This document shows, in pieces, positions 17,041 through 25,081 of a stretch of DNA of 64,000 bases. The notes below the pieces were generated by a model. That model ran no database searches. It was not told the DNA's origin and saw nothing but the letters and a program-made list of their open reading frames with translations. A program made the position numbers and the translations under genes. This stretch comes from JBBDNC01 sp040877875 (lineage in GTDB: Bacteria > Bacteroidota > Rhodothermia > Balneolales > Balneolaceae): positions 4,041-68,040 of the forward strand of contig JBBDNC010000156.1 in NCBI GenBank assembly GCA_040877875.1. Direction: 5' to 3'. Each line of letters opens with the position of its first letter. Positions within the stretch are counted from its first letter, which is position 1.

Positions 17041-18115
17041 TTAATCCCTAAAAAATGAATAAACGGATTGTTGTTCATCGTAGACAAAATGTATATCAAG
17101 TTTTAATGCTATGGTTTCGAGGACTTCCCGGACCGGCTGATGGTCCTCAAAGGAAGCAGTGAGTTTCTTCTCCGGCAGGTCAGGCGAGGACGGGTCGATT
17201 CGGATTTTGACATCATACCATCGTTCCAGTCTTTTGATAGCGTCTTTCAAAACCGACCGGTCGAACACAAACTTCCCTTCCGTCCATCCCAGATAGACCG
17301 AGAGATCCCCGACAGTCTCGACCGTAGTAATGCCATCGGCCGATATGATCGCGAGTTGGCTGCGTGTAAGGATTGCAGCCGTCTCATCCGGCTTATCGGG
17401 TTCCTTTAACGCAACACTACCCTCGGAAACAACCACTTGCACCTGATCTTCAGCAGGATAGGATTGAACCTGAAATTTTGTTCCCAGAACTGTGATGACT
17501 GACTGTTCCGTATAGACTACAAATGACCGCAGGGTATCAGGAGCAACATCAAACCATGCCTCTCCGCTTAGGTAGACCTCTCTCCTATCCTGGTTGTCGA
17601 AAGATTCCGGCAGCCGAATCCTGCTGCCCGCATTCAGGACAATACGGCTTCCGTCGTCCAGATTCAGATGAGTACGCTGTCCGTAACCGGTCTCGATCTC
17701 CCGGTAGACAACTTCCTCCGGCCGGTGAATTTGCTCCTCCTCAGGCCCATATTCACTTAAAAAGAAGATCGTTGTAAAGATCAGGATAAAGGAAACGGCC
17801 ACAACAAGCCCGCCTTGCCACATGCGTAGATTTCTCCTTTGATTTGTTCCCCGTCTCTGCCGTTCCAAACCCCGGACAGGTACAAACTCATCAGGAGAAA
17901 GGTCATACTCCCTGCTAAAACGTTTCCACGCAGCATCGACATCCCATGAGTGTTTTTCTTCACCCGAATGGTCCCAGATCTGCTTCAAAAAAAGCAGGCA
18001 CTCTTCATGTTTAGGATCCGACTCCATCCATAGATGGAGTCGGATCCTCTTCAATTGTCGTCTGGCCACTGATATATCGAACCAGTAAATCCCAGTTCAG
18101 GTTGTTTTGCTTCAT
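17041..18115 (-). pseudogene. fecR: FecR-family anti-sigma factor, N-terminal frameshift
   Basis: The open frame 18069-17041 gives most of a FecR protein. A short cytoplasmic N-terminal part is followed by a membrane helix (LVVAVSFILIFTTIFFL, residues about 88-105), the periplasmic FecR domain (GYGQRTHLNLDDGSRIVLN) and a C-terminal DUF4974-like region (DRSVLKDAIKRLERWYDVKI). The true N-terminus lies in another frame. ATG 18115 begins MKQNNLNWDLLVRYISGQ, typical of Bacteroidota FecR, but this frame meets a stop soon after residue 35. The open frame has no good start. The switch coincides with a perfect inverted repeat (18013-18048). The gene is probably inactive, or makes a product from Met codon 18027 lacking the sigma-binding tip. 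It follows the sigma-factor stub. Confidence 0.8.
18013..18048. repeat. Perfect 16-bp inverted repeat inside fecR
   Basis: Arms AGGATCCGACTCCATC (18013-18028) and GATGGAGTCGGATCCT (18033-18048) flank a 4-nt loop (CATA). It occupies the codons where the fecR frame is broken. The arm nearer the gene's 3' side encodes the normal MESDP sequence. The other arm takes the place of the residues normally linking TIEE to the RLW motif. Confidence 0.9.
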
Positions 18116-18264
18116 ATGTAGACCTTATAGATCCGGTTTCTATCTATATATACCCGAAAAAGTGGAGTTGCCCTGACAAAAAAGTTTTGTGAGATGTGAG
18201 GCAGCTCCCGAAACTCCGATTTCAAAGAGTTAAATCGGTCGTTAAACGAAATGACCCTAAACCT

Positions 18265-18402
18265 TTAATCCCTGAAATGAGAAAGCTTGTGCTGAAGGAA
18301 TTTCAGAGATCGTCTTATCTGTGTTTCCACGGTTCTTACGGAAATACCAAGAACCTCAGCGATCTCCCCTGTAGGTAAGCCCGTCCTCCCTGTCCCTGTG
18401 TA
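18265..18402 (-). pseudogene. C-terminal stub of an ECF sigma factor (region 4)
   Basis: An open stretch from just after an in-frame TGA (18405-18403) to TAA at 18267-18265, 45 codons. It contains LPTGEIAEVLGISVRTVETQ and then IRRSLKFLQHKLSHF, the helix-turn-helix of sigma region 4.2 as in FecI-like ECF sigma factors. Region 2 and the rest (about 140 residues) are missing. DUF4249 paralogue 2 begins only 55 nt further upstream. It precedes fecR in the expected sigma/anti-sigma order. It cannot be functional as an initiation factor. Confidence 0.8.
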
Positions 18403-18457
18403 TCAGACAAATATCTCTTTAGTTATTTTACAATAAAAAAATTCGATAATAAACCCT

Positions 18458-19384
18458 TCACCATGGAGGCTTTTCCGTCTCACACGGGACAAGGTCTGCC
18501 GTATCTTCCCTCAGGCAGCTCTGATAGGGAATGGTTTTGGTGACAAATCCAGCCAGGTACCCGACACCGTTCTCTATATTGGAGACTCCTTCCGGAAGGG
18601 CAACGATTTTTTCGTCGAGGTTTGGAAAGTTCGGATATCCGGAGCCGGCCGATACAATAAAAATTTGCTGTTCCAGTGCTGCCGTATCTATATAGTTTGG
18701 CCGCCCCACACCCGCAGGAAGTGTGTAATATGCATTTAATTGAAGATAGTCTTCATCCAGATCCATCAATACCTGGATTCCACCCGAACCATTACGGAAA
18801 CTTTCCTCCAGATGGGGGATCGTAAAAAATGCCGGATCCTCCGGGGTTCGATACAGGGTTTGAACATCTGCCAGGTTCTCAACGCTTCGATCTATAAATA
18901 TCGTGGCTGTAAGCGGAACACCGGACCGGTTCCTTTGAATTCGAAGCAATGGAGTGGGGAAGTCCTCCGGAAGGTCAACTTCTGCATAGCTGCTCTTCCC
19001 GTCCGAGCGTTTAGCTGTAATCCTGTACGTCTGTTCCGGATCCAGATCCATCGTCGTCCAGAAGTTCCAGGCGTAAACTCCCTGGGAAAATGAAAACAAT
19101 GAATCGTTCATTACAACGGATTTGCCGGACTCAGGATGTTCAAGAGTAACGGTTGCATCGATCGGACCGGGTTCCGTCAAAAGCTCCTCACGTACCGGCA
19201 TCACACGCACCCATTGCGTGTCGGCGGTAGCGTCCAGGTAGCCGTTGATAGAAAAATAGTAGGAATCATTCTCCTGTAAGGGATCAAAAATCTCATCACA
19301 GCCGGCTATAAATAAACAGGGGATGAAGATTACCGTAATGAATATACTGGAAATGAACGGGTACGGTTTATCCGGGATCGACAT
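18458..19384 (-). CDS. DUF4249 lipoprotein (intact paralogue)
   Basis: A 308-aa protein with a lipoprotein signal peptide (residues 1-28, LFIAGC with lipidated Cys29). An extracellular beta-rich DUF4249 domain follows, through WVRVMPVREELL, AYAWNFWTTMDLDPEQTYR-like strands and the C-terminal GVSNIENGVGYLAGFVT. DUF4249 proteins usually sit next to TonB receptors and are thought to be surface lipoproteins that assist ligand uptake. The exact role is unknown. It shares high similarity over its length with the damaged copy at 15937-16874, so the locus arose by duplication. The receptor that should follow this copy is missing; in its place is the sigma stub. It ends CETEKPPW, like the CDPEPPPW of the other copy. 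Confidence 0.85.
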   Translation of the reverse strand: MSIPDKPYPFISSIFITVIFIPCLFIAGCDEIFDPLQENDSYYFSINGYLDATADTQWVRVMPVREELLTEPGPIDATVTLEHPESGKSVVMNDSLFSFSQGVYAWNFWTTMDLDPEQTYRITAKRSDGKSSYAEVDLPEDFPTPLLRIQRNRSGVPLTATIFIDRSVENLADVQTLYRTPEDPAFFTIPHLEESFRNGSGGIQVLMDLDEDYLQLNAYYTLPAGVGRPNYIDTAALEQQIFIVSAGSGYPNFPNLDEKIVALPEGVSNIENGVGYLAGFVTKTIPYQSCLREDTADLVPCETEKPPW

Positions 19385-19620
19385 GGGTATTCTTGAAATA
19401 AAAGTTACCAGAGCAAATCAGCCGAAAATCAGCCAGATAAATTGATCCCTGATGATTGAAAGTTTTTACCAGAAATGAAATCAACATCAAAAAAGTATAA
19501 CCAAAACCCTCTGACAATCAAAGAAACCCGGTCCCGAATTGAAAAATCCTCCTAGCATACAAGTTGAGGAATTTGTTCAGAAATCCCAATTCCGGGATTT
19601 CTTGCAATGAAATATTGCGG

Positions 19621-19789
19621 AAGGACTATGCAAAATCGCTACGCGTTCAAAAAAAAAGCGTTTTTTGCCCACTCACAGCATTTTCGCGAATTCGAAATCC
19701 TCATTTATGCCTAATAAACTGCGGTTCCGATCCGCCGGCTGGCGGACAGGCTTTGAAATTGAACAAAACCCCTGGTTTTTAAAGCCCTC
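19621..19789. repeat. MITE-like element, copy 2 (169 bp), with 5-bp target duplication TGCGG
   Basis: Degenerate copy of the same family. The left end is AGGACTATGCAAAATC and the right end GGTTTTTAAAGCCCTC. It is flanked by TGCGG at 19616-19620 and 19790-19794. The core shares long blocks with copy 1 (GCTACGCGTTCAAAAAA, CGAAATCCTCA, AACAAAACCCCTGGTTTTT). A small palindrome, TCCGCCGGCTGGCGGA, interrupts the core and is absent from copies 1 and 3. The element fills much of the 428-nt gap between DUF4249 and polA; 19385-19615 shows nothing else recognisable. Confidence 0.78.
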
Positions 19790-19812
19790 TGCGGACATAT
19801 TCCCCTTGCTAC

Positions 19813-22566
19813 CTAATGTGCTTTCAGCCAGTTTTCGGCGATCCCCATATCCACCTTCAGCGGAACATCCAGTTCCACAGCCGACTCCATCATGCTCCGG
19901 ATCGTATCCGCCACCTCCCGTTCCTCCTCATGGATTTCAAAAATCAGTTCATCATGAACCTGAAGCAGCATGCGGGTTTTCAGGTTATTTCCGAGCAGAT
20001 AATCATGGATCCCGATCATTGCCACTTTGATAATATCGGCTGCTGTTCCCTGGATGGGCATATTAATGGCAGTTCGCTCGGCAAAACTTCGCACATTCCA
20101 GTTTCGGGAACTGATTTCAGGGATATACCGCCTGCGGCCCATCAGTGTTTTCACATACCCGTGTTCTTTGGCAAATGCTTTGGTCTGATCGATATATTCC
20201 TGAACACCGGGAAACCGGTTAAAATACTGATCGATCATCTCCTGTCCTTCGCTGTTACTGATCCCCAGCCGCCGGGCCAATCCGTAAGCACTCACCCCGT
20301 AGGGAATGCCGAAATTCACTTCCTTGGCCTTTCGCCGCTGATCGGACGTTACCTCATCCAGGTTCTCCAGCCCGAAGATCTCTTTTGCCGTCCGGGCGTG
20401 AATATCCTCCCCTTCCTTGAACGCCCGGCTCATATTCTCATCACCCGATATTGAAGCGATCACCCTCAGTTCCACTTGGGAGTAGTCGGCCGACAGGATG
20501 TTGAAGCCTTCTTCGGCCGTAAAGGCCTTGCGGATTTCCCGCCCCCGCTCGGTCCGTATCGGAATGTTTTGCAAATTCGGATTCGAGGAGGAAAGCCGGC
20601 CCGTTGCCGCCACCGTCTGATTGAAACTGGTATGGATCCGTCCCGTGGTTTCGTCTGCCAGCTTCGGGAGGGCATCTGCATAGGTGGATTTCAATTTACT
20701 CAGGCTCCGGTAGTCCAGAACCAGCCCCGGCACATCATACTCGTTTGCCAGTTCGGTCAGAACATTCTCGGCTGTGGAAGGCTGACCGGTTTTGGTCTTC
20801 TTCTTCGACGGAATTCCCATCTTTTCGAACAGGACTTCCCCAAGCTGCTGAGGGGAATTCAGGTTGAATTCGGTTCCCGTCAGCTCAAAAATTTTCTTCT
20901 CCACTTCCCTCAAATCCGTCTCAAGCTGTTCAGAAAACTGATCCAGCATCTCCGTATCCAGCCTAACCCCCCAAATTTCCATATCCCCCAGAACTTCCAT
21001 CAGGGGAAAATCGACCTCTTCGGCGATCTCCAGGAGCTCATCCTCTTTCAGTTTTTCATTCAATATCTCATACAACTGAAGAGTCACATCGGCATCCTCA
21101 CAAGCATATGAGACAATATCCCGATACGGTATTTCGTCCATCGTTTTCTTTTTCCGGCCCGAACCGATCAATTCACCGATCGGTATGGGTTCATAGTTCA
21201 GATATTTTTTTGCCAGAGAGTCCATTTTCAACTGCTGGCTGGCATCGAGAAGGTAAGCGGCAACCATTGTATCAAATGCTTTTCCGGCAATGTTCATCCC
21301 GGCCCTGTTCAGTACGATGTAATCGTACTTGTAATTATGAGCAATTTTAACCCCTCCATCTTCCTCAAAAAGGGGCTGAAGCAAATCACAAACCTCGTTT
21401 TCAGGCAGTGCATCCTCCACGTTTACGGGAATATACCAGGCCTGCCCCGGCCGGGCAGATAAGGAAATTCCGACGAGGGTGGCCAGCATGGGATCGCTCG
21501 AATCGGTTTCGGTATCAAAACAGAATCTCTCCGCCTCTTTCAACTCCTCTACAACCACACGAATCTGAGAAGAGGAAACCGCAAGCTCATAGTTCACGGA
21601 TTCAGAATCCAATTGATCGTGCAGACTCTCTTCAGGCACACCGGACTCATCCCCGGCGGTAAACAGATCGGACTGTCCATCCGGATCTTCGTTCAGGTAT
21701 TTTCGGGTGAGGGATCGAAATTCCATTTTCTTAAAAAAAAGACCCAATTCCTTCTTGTCAGGCCCCTCCCATTCCAGCTCTTCCCAATCCACTACATCCG
21801 GAACATCGGTTTTAATGGTGACCATTTGTTTCGCATGACGGGCGATGTCGGCATGTTCCGTCAGTCCTTCCCGGTATCTTTTTGATTTCATATCCGGAGC
21901 CGCCTCGATCGCTTTTTCGAGGGACCCGTACTTATTGATGAGTTTGGGGGCTCCCTTTTTTCCAATTCCCGGCACACCCGGTATATTGTCAGATGTATCC
22001 CCGATCATCGCCAGTACATCCACCACTTTCTCGGGATAAACTCCAAAGTACTCCATCACCCCTTCCCGGTCAATCAATACGAATCCGCCATTCTTGTTAT
22101 CCGGTTTGTACATCGTGATATGATCATGAACGAGCTGCATAAAATCCTTGTCAGGGGTAACCAGATAAGCATTAACATCCTCTGCATTCGCACGGTGGGC
22201 CAGGGTGCCGATGATATCATCCGCTTCATAGCCGTGCTGTTCCAGGTTCTGAATCCCGAATTTTTTCACCATTTCCTTGATCAGCGGAATCCCTATTGTC
22301 AGCTCTTCCGGCTGGGGCGGCCGGTTTGCCTTGTAATCCTCATCCAGGTCATGGCGAAACGTCGGTTCGTGAGTATCCCATACGACCGAAATATGGGTCG
22401 GCTCCTCCTCTTCCAGAAGTTTGACGAGCGTATTCGCAAACCCCAGGATCGGTCCGGTGGGGATTCCGCTGGTGTTTTTAAGCCGGCTGTTGATAAATGC
22501 AAAATGAGCCCGGTAGGCAAGAGCCATCCCGTCGAGCAGAAAAAGCTTTTTTTTGGATGAGGCCAT
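19813..22566 (-). CDS. polA: DNA polymerase I
   Basis: A 917-aa polymerase for Okazaki-fragment processing and repair. The N-terminal 5'-3' exonuclease domain (about 1-290) shows LLDGMALAYRAHFAF, HGYEADDIIGTLA and the GVPGIGKKGAPKLI helix-hairpin-helix. The 3'-5' proofreading domain (about 330-510) looks active: FDTET (motif I), HNYKYD (motif II) and YACEDAD (motif III) keep the acidic residues. The polymerase domain has DYSQVELRVIA (motif A), KEVNFGIPYG (motif B) and QVHDELIFE (motif C). Length is that of E. coli Pol I (928 aa). It is a single gene, divergent from the RsbU-like phosphatase gene with 150 nt between them. Confidence 0.97.
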   Translation of the reverse strand: MASSKKKLFLLDGMALAYRAHFAFINSRLKNTSGIPTGPILGFANTLVKLLEEEEPTHISVVWDTHEPTFRHDLDEDYKANRPPQPEELTIGIPLIKEMVKKFGIQNLEQHGYEADDIIGTLAHRANAEDVNAYLVTPDKDFMQLVHDHITMYKPDNKNGGFVLIDREGVMEYFGVYPEKVVDVLAMIGDTSDNIPGVPGIGKKGAPKLINKYGSLEKAIEAAPDMKSKRYREGLTEHADIARHAKQMVTIKTDVPDVVDWEELEWEGPDKKELGLFFKKMEFRSLTRKYLNEDPDGQSDLFTAGDESGVPEESLHDQLDSESVNYELAVSSSQIRVVVEELKEAERFCFDTETDSSDPMLATLVGISLSARPGQAWYIPVNVEDALPENEVCDLLQPLFEEDGGVKIAHNYKYDYIVLNRAGMNIAGKAFDTMVAAYLLDASQQLKMDSLAKKYLNYEPIPIGELIGSGRKKKTMDEIPYRDIVSYACEDADVTLQLYEILNEKLKEDELLEIAEEVDFPLMEVLGDMEIWGVRLDTEMLDQFSEQLETDLREVEKKIFELTGTEFNLNSPQQLGEVLFEKMGIPSKKKTKTGQPSTAENVLTELANEYDVPGLVLDYRSLSKLKSTYADALPKLADETTGRIHTSFNQTVAATGRLSSSNPNLQNIPIRTERGREIRKAFTAEEGFNILSADYSQVELRVIASISGDENMSRAFKEGEDIHARTAKEIFGLENLDEVTSDQRRKAKEVNFGIPYGVSAYGLARRLGISNSEGQEMIDQYFNRFPGVQEYIDQTKAFAKEHGYVKTLMGRRRYIPEISSRNWNVRSFAERTAINMPIQGTAADIIKVAMIGIHDYLLGNNLKTRMLLQVHDELIFEIHEEEREVADTIRSMMESAVELDVPLKVDMGIAENWLKAH

Positions 22567-22716
22567 GAATTAAAAAAATTGCTGTCAGGTTTTAAATGTT
22601 TCATCGGAAGATAACCATGGCAGACGTCAAACAACAGAGCCGGTGGATTCTGAAAAGAAAGCTGAACTTTTTTTCAATAATTTCGTACTTACAAAGGTGT
22701 AAACCAATCAAAGCCC

Positions 22717-23907
22717 ATGAGCCTTAAAAACGAAGCACAATCTGCCTTTAAAGATACAAAATCCTTTTACAGGGAGTATATTTCCGGCATGGACCGTGAA
22801 ACCATCGGCAAGCAGTTTCATGCCGATTCCGACCGGCTGAGGGAGTTGTACCGGGATGCGGTCGAAAAGGATGTTTTGGAGAAAAAAGAACATTCCGGCT
22901 CGTCACTGCAAAAGTTTTATCGATTTTTTTTGGCCATGACGAAACGCCTGAATCCAACCCGTCGGCTGGTTTTCGGGGTCTCCTGCCTGTTTTTTGTCAT
23001 TTACTACCTGTTTTCTCTTTTCGGGCTGACCGGTCATTTATTCTATCCTCTTTTTATTCCTCTGGCCTTCTTCGGGATCAGTGCCCTTTTATTGATCGAA
23101 CTTCTTGAGAAGTCGGACGTCAAACGCGAGCTGGACCTGGCACGGGATATTCAGTTGAGCCTGCTGCCTAAAACCGAACTTAAACGCGGAAATCTCGATG
23201 TTTATGCTTTTGCCAATACAGCCAGTGAAGTGGGCGGCGATTATATCGACATCATTAAAACGGCCAACGGCACGTACGTCATCGTTGCCGATGTATCGGG
23301 CAAGGGTCTGTCGGCAGCCCTGTATATGGTCAGAATCCAGGCATTGGTACATCTTCTGGTCGAAAAAAACGAACCGACTCCCAAAGAACTATTCCTGCAA
23401 CTCAATAACTACGTGAAGTCCAACAAGCAAGACAAAACCTTTGTCACAGCCTGTGCAGCCTTCTTTCCGGTAAATGAAAACAAGTTCATGTTAGCCCGGG
23501 CCGGTCATAATGCCCCGATTGTTTATCACAAGGCCGGGGATCAAACCCTTGAACTGAAACCCGACGGTTTTGCCCTGGGGATGACCTCAAGTCATGCATT
23601 AAAATACCAGCTCGAGGAAAACACCTATGAACTCAGTCCCGGTGATAGTGTTCTGTTTTACACGGACGGGCTGACGGAAGCCCGGAATGAGCTGAATGAG
23701 GAGTATGGAACCGACCGCCTGGAAGCTTTGATGTCTATCTATGGCTCTTTGCATGCCAAATCCATCGCCTATAAGATACAGGCTTCGCTTGAAGCTTTCA
23801 TCGGCAATGAAAAGCCATTGGATGATATTACCTTTGCTGCCATCCACCAATCGGAAGACCCTGTCCAGGTTGTGAATCACAAATCCCTGGAACAGCATAC
23901 AGATTAA
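22717..23907 (+). CDS. Membrane-anchored SpoIIE/RsbU-type PP2C phosphatase
   Basis: A 396-aa protein. The N-terminal cytoplasmic part (about 1-80) is followed by two membrane helices (about 87-105 and 107-126), the linker DLARDIQLSLLP typical of RsbU-like proteins, and a PP2C_SIG domain (about 160-385). Metal-site motifs are seen as GGDYIDI, VADVSGKG, ARAGHNAP, LFYTDGLTEA and DDITFAAI. Such phosphatases act on anti-sigma-antagonist (STAS) phosphoproteins in partner-switching pathways. No RsbV/RsbW partner is present in the window, so its target is unknown. It is a single gene. Confidence 0.88.
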   Translation: MSLKNEAQSAFKDTKSFYREYISGMDRETIGKQFHADSDRLRELYRDAVEKDVLEKKEHSGSSLQKFYRFFLAMTKRLNPTRRLVFGVSCLFFVIYYLFSLFGLTGHLFYPLFIPLAFFGISALLLIELLEKSDVKRELDLARDIQLSLLPKTELKRGNLDVYAFANTASEVGGDYIDIIKTANGTYVIVADVSGKGLSAALYMVRIQALVHLLVEKNEPTPKELFLQLNNYVKSNKQDKTFVTACAAFFPVNENKFMLARAGHNAPIVYHKAGDQTLELKPDGFALGMTSSHALKYQLEENTYELSPGDSVLFYTDGLTEARNELNEEYGTDRLEALMSIYGSLHAKSIAYKIQASLEAFIGNEKPLDDITFAAIHQSEDPVQVVNHKSLEQHTD

Positions 23908-24067
23908 CCCTTATTTCTTTCGCCCGCTCCCGATCATCAGACTCCAAAATGCGGTCCGCACCAAAGACAGATTACAGAAACGAATTTAAAGGGTACGGAA
24001 AAATGTGGAATGCAACTCATATGAATATAATAATCTTACCTTTACACACCACATCCTGATGGCTTAT

Positions 24068-24853
24068 TCATCGTGAACCGGACTCATCCCGGGATTGTTT
24101 TAAAGGCTCAAACTGCCTGGACATTTTTTGATGTAACTGTTTAGCAAGTTGTTTTCTATCTCTATTTTGAACGGTTTGTCTGCCAAACGTAAGAGTACAT
24201 TCTATATGCCTGAGTGTGGCAAGTTTATAAAAATGCCTGAAAAAAGAATCGCTTCCCCACCAGCAGACTCTCAAATAAGCGGGGTCCTCATCCGGCGGAG
24301 TTTGATAGTGAATAGATGCGTAACATACCGGAATATCGGCGGATGCGGGATGTTCGAGCAGGGAACTTCTGAAGGGCAAAATTTCCTTTCCGGAAGAGGT
24401 CTTACCCTCCGGAAACAGAACGATTCCCTGATCCCGATGGATGCCGGCAGAAACCAGGTTATTGACTCGTGTAATATCCCTTTTTCGTTTTCGGTCGACA
24501 AAAATCACTCCCATGGTTTTTGTAATAAAACCAATCACCGGCCAGAATCTGACTTCCTGTTTAGCGATAAAGGTACACCTGAGAGTCCGGTAAAAGGCAA
24601 AAATATCCGTATAACTCAAGTGGTTCGATACGAGAAAAAACGGTGGTTCCGGCGAGGCGCCTTTTGTCCGGATATGCAGGTTGAGAATCCGGCACACTCC
24701 GGCCGACCAGATTCTCAATATGAAATTTCGCCAGGGCGCGATTCTCATTCTGAGGAGTTTTATCCCGGCCCATCCCGTTACAAAAAATCCATAGAGTACC
24801 AGGGTATATAAAACGATCAATAATAATTTTAAAACAGCCCGCACCGGTTTCAT
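24068..24853 (-). CDS. PlsC-type 1-acylglycerol-3-phosphate acyltransferase
   Basis: A 261-aa acyltransferase of the glycerophospholipid pathway, attached to the inner membrane by an N-terminal helix (about 10-30). The catalytic NHLSYTD (H-x4-D) lies near residue 77 and the substrate-binding FPEGKTSSG near residue 150. The family also includes acyltransferases for other lipids, and a second homologue is present at 42489-43283. It overlaps no neighbour. A 228-nt upstream gap separates it from the divergent SLC12 gene. Specificity (sn-2 position or another lipid acceptor) cannot be read from sequence. Confidence 0.85.
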   Translation of the reverse strand: MKPVRAVLKLLLIVLYTLVLYGFFVTGWAGIKLLRMRIAPWRNFILRIWSAGVCRILNLHIRTKGASPEPPFFLVSNHLSYTDIFAFYRTLRCTFIAKQEVRFWPVIGFITKTMGVIFVDRKRKRDITRVNNLVSAGIHRDQGIVLFPEGKTSSGKEILPFRSSLLEHPASADIPVCYASIHYQTPPDEDPAYLRVCWWGSDSFFRHFYKLATLRHIECTLTFGRQTVQNRDRKQLAKQLHQKMSRQFEPLKQSRDESGSR

Positions 24854-25081
24854 GCGGGCAATTTAAAAATTAATTCCTTCGATCCCGAGGTTAGTTTTAA
24901 AAGACGGTTTTCGGAAATTAAAAGCCCCATTCCGATACCCGGCTGATGTTTTTTTCCGATTGAACGATGGAGACTGTAATAGAATACGATCATGTGATTC
25001 ACATTTAAATTACTTACTTTTTCTGATCGAAAAACCTGAAATCTGCCACTAGATGTTATTCGGGAGGGGCTAAAGTTACAC

